Assembly (NCBI RefSeq): GCF_019602855.1
Contig: NZ_CP080767.1
Span: forward strand, 1,860,001 to 1,924,000
DNA from: Cupriavidus pinatubonensis
GTDB taxonomy: Bacteria > Pseudomonadota > Gammaproteobacteria > Burkholderiales > Burkholderiaceae
DNA: 64,000 nucleotides
Direction of reading: 5' to 3'
Part shown: positions 33,111-40,916 of the stretch, in pieces
How positions within the stretch are numbered: position 1 is the stretch's first letter
How the letters are laid out: every line of letters starts with the position of its first letter
Notes under the pieces: generated by a model
The model's database searches: none
Told to the model about the DNA's origin: nothing
Seen by the model: only the letters and a program-made list of their open reading frames with translations
Made by a program: the position numbers and the translations under genes

Positions 33111-34544
33111 TCATTTGGCGCCCACCCCGATTCCCATCAGCACGATCAGTGCCGCCGCGGCCAGCCCGCAGGCGCCGAGCAGCATCATTTGCACGCGTGT
33201 AAATACCAGCCGCAGCACCACGCCGCCGCGCTGCTCCATCTGTACCGGCTGCGGCGCCGGGCGTTCGCTGGGCAGGCCCACCGACACCAGCGCCACGACT
33301 GCGCAGGTGCAGATCAGGCTGAGCGCGTTGCGCGGACCGTCGCAGATCGGGTCCACCGCCAGCAGCAGCACGCCGGCGGCTTCTACCGGCAACTGCAGCG
33401 CGGACATCACCACACCGGCGTAAGCCACCGTGCCAACGCCGTTCTGCCCGGCCGACAGGCAGGCAGCAACGGTGGCGGCGCCGGCAATCCAGACCAGCTC
33501 GCCGGCACCGATCGGGTGCCCGTACAGGTTGGCCACGAACACCGCCACCAGCCCGAAATACAGCGCCGAGCCGGCGCGCAGGAAGACCGACCCGAACGGC
33601 ACCGTCAGTTCCACCAGCCCACGCGGAAAGCCCAGGCGCGTGCTCATTACCTCGATCGCATGCGGGATCGGCGCCGTCGCGCTGCCCGACGCCAGGCCGA
33701 CCATCATCGGCCCCTTCAGTTCGGTCATTACCTGCACCAGCGGCAGCCGCGCGCAGCGCGCGATAGCCAGCGCCGCAGCCACGCTCAACAGCAGGCACAG
33801 CACCGTAAAGCTGCACAGCACCCCGGCCATGGCCTGTACCGTGGCCGAATCGCTATGCATGGTCAGGTGTGCAGCCAGCCCGAACGCCAGTACCGGCAGC
33901 AACAGGTTGGCGTGGGCAATGATGCTTTCGAACGTGCGGTAGATGCCCTCGAAGACGTTGCTGAGCATGCTGGTCTGCTCGCGCGACAGGGCCGCGAACG
34001 CCAGGCCGAACAGGATGGTGCCGGTCAGGATGCCGAGCGTGTGGCCCTGCGCCAGCGCGCGATAGAAGTTGTCGGGGACGATGTCTTCCAGCTCCGCCGC
34101 CGGCACTCCCGAACTCCCTGCCGCGCTGTCGTCCGCGCCCCGCCCGGCCAGGTCCATGCGGACCTCGCCACCATCGGCCACCTGCTTCATGATCAGCTGG
34201 CCCAGCTCGCCGCCCGCGCTGTGTGTCAGGCCGGCACCGGGCGCCATCAGCACGCCGGCCAGCGTGCCCGCCACCGCGCACAGTGCGAGCAGCGCCACGC
34301 CGACGCCGAGCAAGGTGCCGGTGCGCAGGCCCGGCCGTGGCAGCGTCAGCACCTGGCGCAGGCCGAAGAAGGTGGCCACCACCAGCAGCGGCACCGACGC
34401 CATGTTGACCACCGACAGGTAAAGCTGTCCGAACAGCCATGCCAGCGTGCCGAGCGGCGCCATCACCATGCCCGCGCCAGCGCCGGCCACCAGGCACAGC
34501 AGCAGGCCCGGAAAGGAGTTGGAGAGCCAGCGCAGGGCTTTCAT
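33111..34544 (-). CDS. Dicarboxylate/amino acid:cation symporter-like protein, NMDGT motif lost (copy 2)
   Basis: The 477-residue protein has the symporter fold: about eight helices, hairpin 1 as GLASGSATAPIPHAI, and TM8 as VDPICDGPRNALSL. By ungapped comparison with GltPh, D394 and R397 (which bind the amino group and side-chain carboxylate) are kept. N401 and D405 are replaced by Ser and Thr. The NMDGT motif of TM7 reads LRAGS. Substrate recognition for Asp/Glu thus looks intact while cation sites look lost. The ATG overlaps the racemase stop (ATGA), so the two are coupled. An acidic/Gly-rich insert follows TM3-4. Confidence 0.88.
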   Translation of the reverse strand: MKALRWLSNSFPGLLLCLVAGAGAGMVMAPLGTLAWLFGQLYLSVVNMASVPLLVVATFFGLRQVLTLPRPGLRTGTLLGVGVALLALCAVAGTLAGVLMAPGAGLTHSAGGELGQLIMKQVADGGEVRMDLAGRGADDSAAGSSGVPAAELEDIVPDNFYRALAQGHTLGILTGTILFGLAFAALSREQTSMLSNVFEGIYRTFESIIAHANLLLPVLAFGLAAHLTMHSDSATVQAMAGVLCSFTVLCLLLSVAAALAIARCARLPLVQVMTELKGPMMVGLASGSATAPIPHAIEVMSTRLGFPRGLVELTVPFGSVFLRAGSALYFGLVAVFVANLYGHPIGAGELVWIAGAATVAACLSAGQNGVGTVAYAGVVMSALQLPVEAAGVLLLAVDPICDGPRNALSLICTCAVVALVSVGLPSERPAPQPVQMEQRGGVVLRLVFTRVQMMLLGACGLAAAALIVLMGIGVGAK

Positions 34545-35242
34545 TGGGCCTTGTTCCAGCCGCGCTCCATGGCGAAGGCCACGGTGGCGCGCGCCAGTTC
34601 GAGGGTGCTGTCGATCATCGTCAGCGGCGCAGAGCGGAGCTGGCGCAGCGCCACCGGGATTTCCGTGCAACCCATGATGGCCACGCCAATATTGCGTGCG
34701 GCAAGGGACGCCAGCACAGCCTGCAGGGCTTCGCCCGCGGCCTCGAGCGCGCCGGCCTTGACCGAGCGGATGCAGGTGTCGACCTGGACCTGCTCGGCTT
34801 CGTCCGGCACCACCGGCTGAATGTCGCGCTCGGCCAGCGCGTCCTGGTAAATGCGAGAAGCCAGTGCGCCGCGCGTGGCCAGCACTGCCACGCGGCGGGT
34901 GCCGTGCGGCAGCGCCGCCACGCAGGTACTGGCGATATGCAGGATCGGCGCGCTGCTGCGCTCGCGCAACTGGCGGTACCAGTGATGGGAGGAATTGCAC
35001 GGAATCACCACCAGCCCGACCTGGTTGCGGTTGAGCAGGTCGATTCCCGCCAGCAGATGCGGCAGCGGCAACTCGTCGCCAGCCAGGATCGATCGCGAGC
35101 GATCCGGCGTGTGCGGCAGGTGCGCCACCACCATGGGCAGATGCTCCTGGTCGCAGGAGGCATCGGTCAGCCGAACCACGCGGTCCATGAAGTCCACCGT
35201 CGCCAGCGGCCCCATGCCGCCCAGAATGCCAATCATCGCCAT
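34541..35242 (-). CDS. Aspartate/glutamate racemase
   Basis: The 233-residue protein starts MAMIGILGGMGPLATVDFM and has the two catalytic cysteines of the family: C82 (IPCNSSHHWY) and C192 (IMGCTEIP). It would interconvert L and D forms of Asp or Glu without cofactor. There is no signal peptide, so it acts in the cytoplasm unless it is exported by the T6SS. It sits between two transporter-like genes within the T6SS operon and overlaps the downstream one by four bases. Confidence 0.93.
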   Translation of the reverse strand: MAMIGILGGMGPLATVDFMDRVVRLTDASCDQEHLPMVVAHLPHTPDRSRSILAGDELPLPHLLAGIDLLNRNQVGLVVIPCNSSHHWYRQLRERSSAPILHIASTCVAALPHGTRRVAVLATRGALASRIYQDALAERDIQPVVPDEAEQVQVDTCIRSVKAGALEAAGEALQAVLASLAARNIGVAIMGCTEIPVALRQLRSAPLTMIDSTLELARATVAFAMERGWNKAQ

Positions 35243-35264
35243 GACGCGCCTCGTGCTGTCAGAG

Positions 35265-36539
35265 TCAGATCTTGAGAGGACGCGGGCAGATCACCGAGAC
35301 CGCGGCCGCATTACCGATCACCAGGATCAGCGTGCGCAGCATGTCGCAGACGGGATCGACCGCCAGGAACAGAATGAAGGCCGCCTCGAACGGCAGGCCG
35401 AGGTAGGCGCAGGTCATGCCGACCAGTGACACCGTGACCAGGCCGGTCATGCCAGCCGAGGCAAAGCCCGCCAGCACCGAGGCCATCACCACCGTGGCGA
35501 TCTCGACCGGGCCGAGCGCACGCCCGTAGAGCTGTGCGATGAACAGCGTGGCGCACACGTAGTACACCATCGGCCCCACCCGCAGCAGCGACACCGCCAG
35601 CGGCACCAGCAGCTCCACGCGCGCGCGCGCAAAGCCCAACCTGTCGACCAGGCTTTCGATCATGCTGGGCATACACGCAGCGCTGTTGCGCGTGGCCAAG
35701 GCCAGGGCGAACGGCGCGCGCAGTGCGTTAAGGGTGTCACTCAGGCTCTGGCTGGAACGCTTCCAGATGATGGCCACCGCCAGCGCCAGCAGCAGCACCG
35801 ACGCCACGAAGAAGGCAATGACGAACTGCAGCATGGCCTGCAGCGGCTCGAAGCCGGACTTGCCGAGCTGGGCCGCGCTCATGCAGAACAGGATCACCGG
35901 CAGCGGGTAGCTGAGCCAGTGCATCAGCTTCTGGCAGGCGTGATAGATCGTCTCCAGCGACAGGCTCAGGCCAATCGAGATGCGTTCCGGCACGCGTCCC
36001 ACCGCCAGCCCGAACAGCAGCGCGAACACGAGCGCCTTGAGCGCGTCGCCGTTGGCCAGCGCGGCAAAGATATTGGTCGGAATCAGGCTGGTCAGCACAT
36101 CGGAAAACCGCAGCGACTTCTCCGGAATGTCGGCACCGTACAGGTTCATGACGGTATCGCTGGAATTGCTGTCATGGCCGACCATGGCGCCAAACGTCTG
36201 CATGGTGGCGGCGGACAGGTTGGTGCCCGGGCTCAGCAGCATCAGCACCACCGCGGCCACCAGCGCCACCAGCACCGAGGCGCCGACGAACACCGTCACC
36301 ACCCGGATCAGCAGGCGCGAGGCGCCGCCGTCGCGAAACAGGCGCTGCAGGCTGAAGATCACCGCCGACACCATGAAGGGCAGCGTGGTCATTTTGAGCA
36401 GATCGACGTACAGATCACCTACCACGCCGAGCGCCTGCGCCATCGCGGGCCACAGGAGGCCCATGGCGCCGCCCAGCGTCAGGCTCCCGATCACGACCCA
36501 CGGGTTGAGGGCAAAGGCATATAGCTTGGTCGTGTTCAT
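35265..36539 (-). CDS. Dicarboxylate/amino acid:cation symporter-like protein, NMDGT motif lost (copy 1)
   Basis: The 424-residue membrane protein shows the same family and the same changes as copy 2. TM7 has LRVGP in place of NMDGT. TM8 is VDPVCDMLRTLILVIGN, with D394, R397 and T398 of GltPh kept but N401 changed to Leu and D405 to Asn. Hairpin 1 is ATRNSAACMP. The two copies are only distantly similar elsewhere. Such a protein may bind acidic amino acids without sodium coupling; whether it transports is unknown. Confidence 0.88.
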   Translation of the reverse strand: MNTTKLYAFALNPWVVIGSLTLGGAMGLLWPAMAQALGVVGDLYVDLLKMTTLPFMVSAVIFSLQRLFRDGGASRLLIRVVTVFVGASVLVALVAAVVLMLLSPGTNLSAATMQTFGAMVGHDSNSSDTVMNLYGADIPEKSLRFSDVLTSLIPTNIFAALANGDALKALVFALLFGLAVGRVPERISIGLSLSLETIYHACQKLMHWLSYPLPVILFCMSAAQLGKSGFEPLQAMLQFVIAFFVASVLLLALAVAIIWKRSSQSLSDTLNALRAPFALALATRNSAACMPSMIESLVDRLGFARARVELLVPLAVSLLRVGPMVYYVCATLFIAQLYGRALGPVEIATVVMASVLAGFASAGMTGLVTVSLVGMTCAYLGLPFEAAFILFLAVDPVCDMLRTLILVIGNAAAVSVICPRPLKI

Positions 36540-36559
36540 CTTGGTTTCTCTCCTGGTGT

Positions 36560-37603
36560 TTATTGCGCGGCGGCTTCGAGCACATCAGCCACTTCGAGGT
36601 GCTTGGGCCGCTCCGCCAGGAACTGGTTGACAAAGGCCAGCAGCGCCGGCGCAGACACGTTAACGGCAATGCCGAGCGTGTCCTCGAGATCGTGCAGCGT
36701 CACCACGCGCAGGCGCAGCGCCGCGGTGGGGTCGGCCTTAAGCACGCGCTTGACCTCGAATTCGTCGCGGTAGACCGCGGTGACTTGGCCGGCGTCGAGC
36801 GCCTTGAGCGCGCTGTCCCAGGTCGGGTAACGGGTGACAAAGGCCTTGGGGAAGTTGCTTGTCACGTATTCGGAATAGGACGAATTGCCGACCACGCCGA
36901 TCGAGCTGTCATAGGCGCGGATGACGTCGGGCACCGGCCGTCCGCGCGCCATCTGGGCGAACTTGACGCGGTTGAGCAGCAGCGCGCGGTTCAGGCGCAG
37001 GTAAGGCGTGCTGAAGCTGATGATCTGGGTGCGTGGCAGCGTACGCGACAGCTTGCTGACGGCCATATCGGCCTTGCCCTGCGCCAGCAGGCTGACCACA
37101 CCGTCGAACGTGGTGGCATCGCGGTTAAAGCGCAGCCGGACATTCAGCTTCTGCGCCAGTTCACGGGCCAGGTCGATATCGAGCCCAAGCAACTGGCCGT
37201 CGCGCTCCTGGAAGAACGGAGGTTGGTCGACCTTGAGCACCGCCACCACCAGTTCGCCGCGCTCGTAGATACGGGCGAACTCCGGCGCCAGCAAGCGGCC
37301 GTCAGGCATCTGCACCAGGCCGGTGGAGGTCACCACCGGTGATGCGGCGGTAGTCGACGTGCTGGCCGACGCATTGGCCGACGCATTAGCCGACGTGCTT
37401 GCCGGCACCGGGCGGGCGGCGGCCGGCGTGCCCGCGGCCGCCGCCGCTACCGGCAGGCAGACCACCACTGCGGCCAGCAAGCAGGCCAGCGGTGAGCGCA
37501 GCCTCGCGGCGGCTTGGCTCAGGCGCGAAGAGAATGCGCGTGACAGCGTCGGCGCAACGGGAAAGTCAGCAAATGACATGGGGCGAAATCCGCTCGGTTT
37601 CAT
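36560..37603 (-). CDS. Family 3 periplasmic amino-acid-binding protein
   Basis: The 347-residue protein from ATG 37603 has a long N-terminal signal region (hydrophobic LACLLAAVVVCLPVAAAAA, about residues 38-56). A low-complexity Ala/Ser/Thr/Asn linker with SANA repeats follows. The SBP_bac_3 fold comes next: LVVAVLKVDQPPFFQERDGQ, LGLDIDLARELAQKL and GKADMAVSKLSRT. It should bind an amino acid in the periplasm. No ABC permease or ATPase gene is present, so it may serve the neighbouring transporter-like proteins or act as a sensor. Its start overlaps the stop of the small membrane protein (ATGA). Confidence 0.9.
   Translation of the reverse strand: MKPSGFRPMSFADFPVAPTLSRAFSSRLSQAAARLRSPLACLLAAVVVCLPVAAAAAGTPAAARPVPASTSANASANASASTSTTAASPVVTSTGLVQMPDGRLLAPEFARIYERGELVVAVLKVDQPPFFQERDGQLLGLDIDLARELAQKLNVRLRFNRDATTFDGVVSLLAQGKADMAVSKLSRTLPRTQIISFSTPYLRLNRALLLNRVKFAQMARGRPVPDVIRAYDSSIGVVGNSSYSEYVTSNFPKAFVTRYPTWDSALKALDAGQVTAVYRDEFEVKRVLKADPTAALRLRVVTLHDLEDTLGIAVNVSAPALLAFVNQFLAERPKHLEVADVLEAAAQ
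37353..37400 (-). repeat. 12-base tandem repeat (4 copies) in the binding-protein linker
   Basis: Four in-frame units of GCCGAC-G(T/C)-(G/A)(C/T)T-N type (12 bases each) encode the SxSANASANAS linker after the signal peptide. Copy number could vary by slippage without shifting the frame. Confidence 0.6.
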
Positions 37604-37860
37604 TGAATCTTGGGGGGGCTGGCAACCGTCGCCACCTCGGCGACAGCGCCGGGCGCGCTGGTCTGTGCCTGCGCGGGCATCTGGTCTGACTCCGGCACCG
37701 GTTGTTGCGCCGGCATCTGCATGGGGGCGGCGGCCGGGGCTGGATGCGCCAGGCGGGCGCCGATCTCCATACCCATCAGGAACAACAGCGCGCACAGCAC
37801 CACCGCGCAGCTCACGGCGATGGCTACCATCCGCGAAGTCATGGAAAAGACGTAGGTCAT
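37600..37860 (-). CDS. Small single-pass membrane protein, 86 residues
   Basis: The protein has one membrane helix (about 11-32: MVAIAVSCAVVLCALLFLMGMEIG) and a Pro/Ala/Gln-rich tail (PAPAAAPMQMPAQQPVPE). No known family. It starts seven bases after the PAAR-like gene and its stop overlaps the start of the binding protein, so it is firmly inside the operon. Orientation suggests a cytoplasmic N-terminus and periplasmic tail. Confidence 0.7.
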   Translation of the reverse strand: MTYVFSMTSRMVAIAVSCAVVLCALLFLMGMEIGARLAHPAPAAAPMQMPAQQPVPESDQMPAQAQTSAPGAVAEVATVASPPKIQ

Positions 37861-37867
37861 ATTGGTA

Positions 37868-38254
37868 TCAGGCAGTCATCACGGTGGTCTGGCCCGGCGC
37901 CACAATCTGGATCACCCCTCCCCAGGCACACATCAGCTTGGATGAGTTCTGCAGCGCAGGCATGCCGCCGATCAGCACGGTAGGCGAGCCCGGCATCCAC
38001 GGCGCGGTGGTCACCGGCACGCAGGGCATCGGCGTGAGCGCGCCCAACGCTGCAGCAGTGGCTGCGGCCACCACCGGATTGGCCATCGAGTTGCAGCTGC
38101 CGAATGGCGGAATATTGACGATCGGCTTGTTGTCCATCACGTTGGCCGCCGGCGCGCCGGCCATAACGCGATTGACCGGCAGCACGCACAACGCCGACGG
38201 CGCTGCGCCAAAGCTGCACTGCATGGTGGTGCCGGTATTGACCTGGATGCCCAT
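37868..38254 (-). CDS. PAAR-like DUF4280 protein (T6SS spike tip)
   Basis: The 128-residue protein starts MGIQVNTGTTMQCSFGAAPSAL. It has the PAAR-like repeat pattern of DUF4280: NIPPFGSCNSMANP, TPMPCVPVTTAPWMPGSPTVLIGG, SSKLMCAWGGVIQIVAPGQ. Such proteins cap the VgrG spike and often carry effectors. No C-terminal extension is present, so any toxin would be a separate protein. It lies two genes after vgrG. Confidence 0.85.
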   Translation of the reverse strand: MGIQVNTGTTMQCSFGAAPSALCVLPVNRVMAGAPAANVMDNKPIVNIPPFGSCNSMANPVVAAATAAALGALTPMPCVPVTTAPWMPGSPTVLIGGMPALQNSSKLMCAWGGVIQIVAPGQTTVMTA

Positions 38255-38258
38255 GGTT

Positions 38259-38975
38259 TCAGCCCCTGACCCAGCGCTCGAGGCGTTGGGAAAAACTCGG
38301 CGCGGCGGCGCCATTGTCGGTCGCGGCCGCAGCGCGCCATTGGCCGCGCGGCTTGCCATCGGTGTAGTCGCGCTGCCAGCTGACACGGCCGGCCTCGTCG
38401 AAGCGGCGTGCGGTGCCATGCAGCAGGTCGGCGCGAAAGGGCTCGGACAGCGTCAGGGTCCCGTCCGCCGCATAGCTGCGGGTCTCGCCCTCCAGCTTGC
38501 CGGCACGGAAGCGGCTGCGCCGCACCACCACGCCTTCGTGCAGCCAGATCGCTTCGCCCTCGAGCAGGCCCCGGCGAAACACTGCCTGCGCCACGAGTTC
38601 GCCCGCAGGCCCATAGCAGCTGCGCTCGCCTTCGAGCACGCCGTTCACGTAGTGCTCGCGGCAGGCCAGACGGCCTTGCTGGTAGCTTTCGCTGGGACCG
38701 TGGAGCAGGCCGCCGGCATAGTGCGAAGCCAGCACCGGCTCGCCGGCCGCGTCATAGTTGCGCAGCCAGCCCGACAGCTTGCCCGCTACATAGTTGGCTT
38801 CCAGCAGCCGCGTACCGTCCGGGGCGAAGCGCTCCATGCGGCCGTGCGGCAGCCCGTCGGCCACGCTACAGCGCGACAGCAGCTGGCCCGCGGCATCGCG
38901 CTCCTCGACGACTTGCGTGTCGGCGGGGGCGGTGCTCGCGTTGGCGGCAATGTCCAGGGGGGCGGTGGCGTGCAT
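38259..38975 (-). CDS. MORN-repeat (YwqK-like) protein beside vgrG
   Basis: The 238-residue protein has at least six MORN-like repeats of the type G(x)hxGxhxxYxxxGxL (for example GLPHGRMERFAPDG, GKLSGWLRNYDAAG, GLLHGPSESYQQG, GLLEGEAIWLHEG). Similar proteins occur beside VgrG genes and as immunity or antitoxin-like partners. No signal peptide. It is eight bases after vgrG and four before the PAAR-like gene, so it probably helps load or neutralise a VgrG/PAAR cargo; this is inference. Confidence 0.8.
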   Translation of the reverse strand: MHATAPLDIAANASTAPADTQVVEERDAAGQLLSRCSVADGLPHGRMERFAPDGTRLLEANYVAGKLSGWLRNYDAAGEPVLASHYAGGLLHGPSESYQQGRLACREHYVNGVLEGERSCYGPAGELVAQAVFRRGLLEGEAIWLHEGVVVRRSRFRAGKLEGETRSYAADGTLTLSEPFRADLLHGTARRFDEAGRVSWQRDYTDGKPRGQWRAAAATDNGAAAPSFSQRLERWVRG

Positions 38976-38983
38976 CGGCGGCT

Positions 38984-40912
38984 TCAGTTCAGTTTCACCA
39001 TGGCGCCCTTGAGCTCCAGCATGCCGCCGCTTTCCACCGTGTGCGAGGCCGACGCCTTCTGCTGCACGGTCAGGCCCTCGCCACTCAGCGTAGTGCCTGC
39101 CTTGTTTGCCAGCGTGGTGCCCGCCTTGTTGCTCAGCGAAGTGCCAGCCTCAATCGCCACCGAGCCTGCCGACTTGATGGTGATGGCGCCCGTCACGTCG
39201 ATGACCAGATCGCCAGACACCTTGAGCTTGTAGGCCCCGCTGACCTCCTGGGTGAAGGCGGCGCCGTTGGTGCGGGTCTCGTCACCGGTCACCTCGAGGC
39301 TACGGGTGCCGCTCACCTTGTGAGTTTCGTTGCCCGACTGCACCTCGACCAGCCGGTCACCCTTCTGGACAACATGCGACTCGCCAGCGCCGACCACGGT
39401 GGTGGACAGCTTGTTTTCCACCGCCACGTTCATGTCGCGCTGCGCGTGCAGGTAGAGCTCTTCGGCGCCGGCCTTGTCCTCCATGCGCAGCTCGTTGCCG
39501 GCGCTGCCGTTCTTGGAAGTGCGCGAGCGGATCACGCTCTGGGTCTGCATCGAGGGAAGCGTCACCGGCGGCGTCACCTGGCCGTTGTAGACGCTACCGG
39601 TCACCAGCGGCCGGTCGGGATCGCCGTCGACATAGCTGACTACCACCTCCTGCCCCACGCGTGGCAGGAACAGATGGCCCCAGCCCTGGCCAGCCATGCC
39701 CTGCGCCACCCGGACCCAGCACGAGCTGTCCTGGTCGGCGCCGGGCGCCTGGTCCCAGTGGAACTTGAGCTTGATGCGGCCGTGCTGGTCCGTCCAGATT
39801 TCCTCGCCCTGGGAGCCGACCACGGTTGCGGTATGGGTGCCGGCCACCAGCGGACGCGGCGTTACCAGCGGCGCGCGGAATGGCACCGCCAGCGGAAACA
39901 CCGTGAAGCTGTTGGCATAGTGGCTGCCGGCCACCGAGTGCTCGACCGCGCGCACCACGTACTCGGCGTTCAGTGCCGCATTGACGTGGCCGTTGAGGGT
40001 GAAGGTACTGCCTGCGGCAAGGCCGTGACAGTTGCTCTCGCCGCTGCCGGAGCGAGCCTCGACCTGCTGTGCGGCCACTCGCACCGCCGCCTTGCGCGCG
40101 GCATCCGAGGCATCCTTGTGGCGCCCCGGGAAAATGTACTGGCGCGCGCCGGGCGCGCTCGAGTCCGGCTGCGCACTGCCCTCGCTGGTCTGCGCCTGCA
40201 CATAGTCATAGTCGACCAGCACGTGGTTGGCCGGACCGAGTCCCTGTTCCATGCGGAAGGCCGCCAGCATCGGCAGGCCCGCCGCCTGCTCGCCCGGCTG
40301 GCCGCCCCACAGCTCGGCCTCGTGGGCCAGCGCGGCGTGGGCCGAGGGACTGTCACCCAGCACCATGGTGTGCGCGCCGTCGGAAAAGGTGAAGTAGTAG
40401 AAGATGCCCTCTTCCTCCATCAGCCGCGAGATGAACTGCAGGGGGCTTTCGTCGTACTGCACGCAGTACTCGCGCACCGGGTAGCGCGAAGCGGTGACGC
40501 GCGCGTCGAATGCCACCTCGAACTCGCCCAGCACGGTGCGGATGATGTCGAGCGCGCTCTGGTTCTGGAAGATCCTGCGGTCGCGCGCCAGCGTCAGCAG
40601 CCACAGGCGCGGCGCCAGCTCGGCGCTGTAGAACGCGTGGCTGGGGTCGGCGCCGGTATGGGCGAAGCGCGTCACGATGCCGTTGAAACAACGCAGGAAG
40701 CCGCCCGGCCGCTGCACCCTGACCGTGACCTTCTGGCCAACGATGCGGCTGGCATCGAGCGCCTTGTCCGCCGAGCGCATGCGCAGCTGGAAGGAAAACA
40801 GCTCGGAAAGCGCCTCGCGCCCGGCAAATCCGTCGAGCAGCAGCACATCGTCGCCAAACGGCGTGGTGACCGTGGCGAAGCTGTCGGACTGGGTGGCGGT
40901 GGCCGGAATCAT
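38984..40912 (-). CDS. tssI: T6SS spike protein VgrG (TssI)
   Basis: The 642-residue protein has the gp27-like head (LLLDGFAGREALSELFSFQLRM, YCVQYDESPLQFISRLMEEEGIFYYF). The gp5-like OB domain contains DQHGRIKLKFHWDQ and SYVDGDPDRPLVTGSVYN. A beta-helical needle follows with SVAIEAGTSLSNKAGTTLANKAGTTL repeats. It ends at GAMVKLN with no extra effector domain, so it is a structural VgrG. Together with the DUF4280 protein it forms the puncturing tip. Confidence 0.96.
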   Translation of the reverse strand: MIPATATQSDSFATVTTPFGDDVLLLDGFAGREALSELFSFQLRMRSADKALDASRIVGQKVTVRVQRPGGFLRCFNGIVTRFAHTGADPSHAFYSAELAPRLWLLTLARDRRIFQNQSALDIIRTVLGEFEVAFDARVTASRYPVREYCVQYDESPLQFISRLMEEEGIFYYFTFSDGAHTMVLGDSPSAHAALAHEAELWGGQPGEQAAGLPMLAAFRMEQGLGPANHVLVDYDYVQAQTSEGSAQPDSSAPGARQYIFPGRHKDASDAARKAAVRVAAQQVEARSGSGESNCHGLAAGSTFTLNGHVNAALNAEYVVRAVEHSVAGSHYANSFTVFPLAVPFRAPLVTPRPLVAGTHTATVVGSQGEEIWTDQHGRIKLKFHWDQAPGADQDSSCWVRVAQGMAGQGWGHLFLPRVGQEVVVSYVDGDPDRPLVTGSVYNGQVTPPVTLPSMQTQSVIRSRTSKNGSAGNELRMEDKAGAEELYLHAQRDMNVAVENKLSTTVVGAGESHVVQKGDRLVEVQSGNETHKVSGTRSLEVTGDETRTNGAAFTQEVSGAYKLKVSGDLVIDVTGAITIKSAGSVAIEAGTSLSNKAGTTLANKAGTTLSGEGLTVQQKASASHTVESGGMLELKGAMVKLN

Positions 40913-40916
40913 TGCC

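Noticed and set aside
32787-34820. 677-residue plus-strand frame
   Set aside because: Complement of tssJ, the symporter-like gene and part of the racemase gene; no signature.
37353-37400. 12-base tandem units as a CRISPR or origin iteron set
   Set aside because: They are in-frame codons of a low-complexity linker and are contiguous without spacers.
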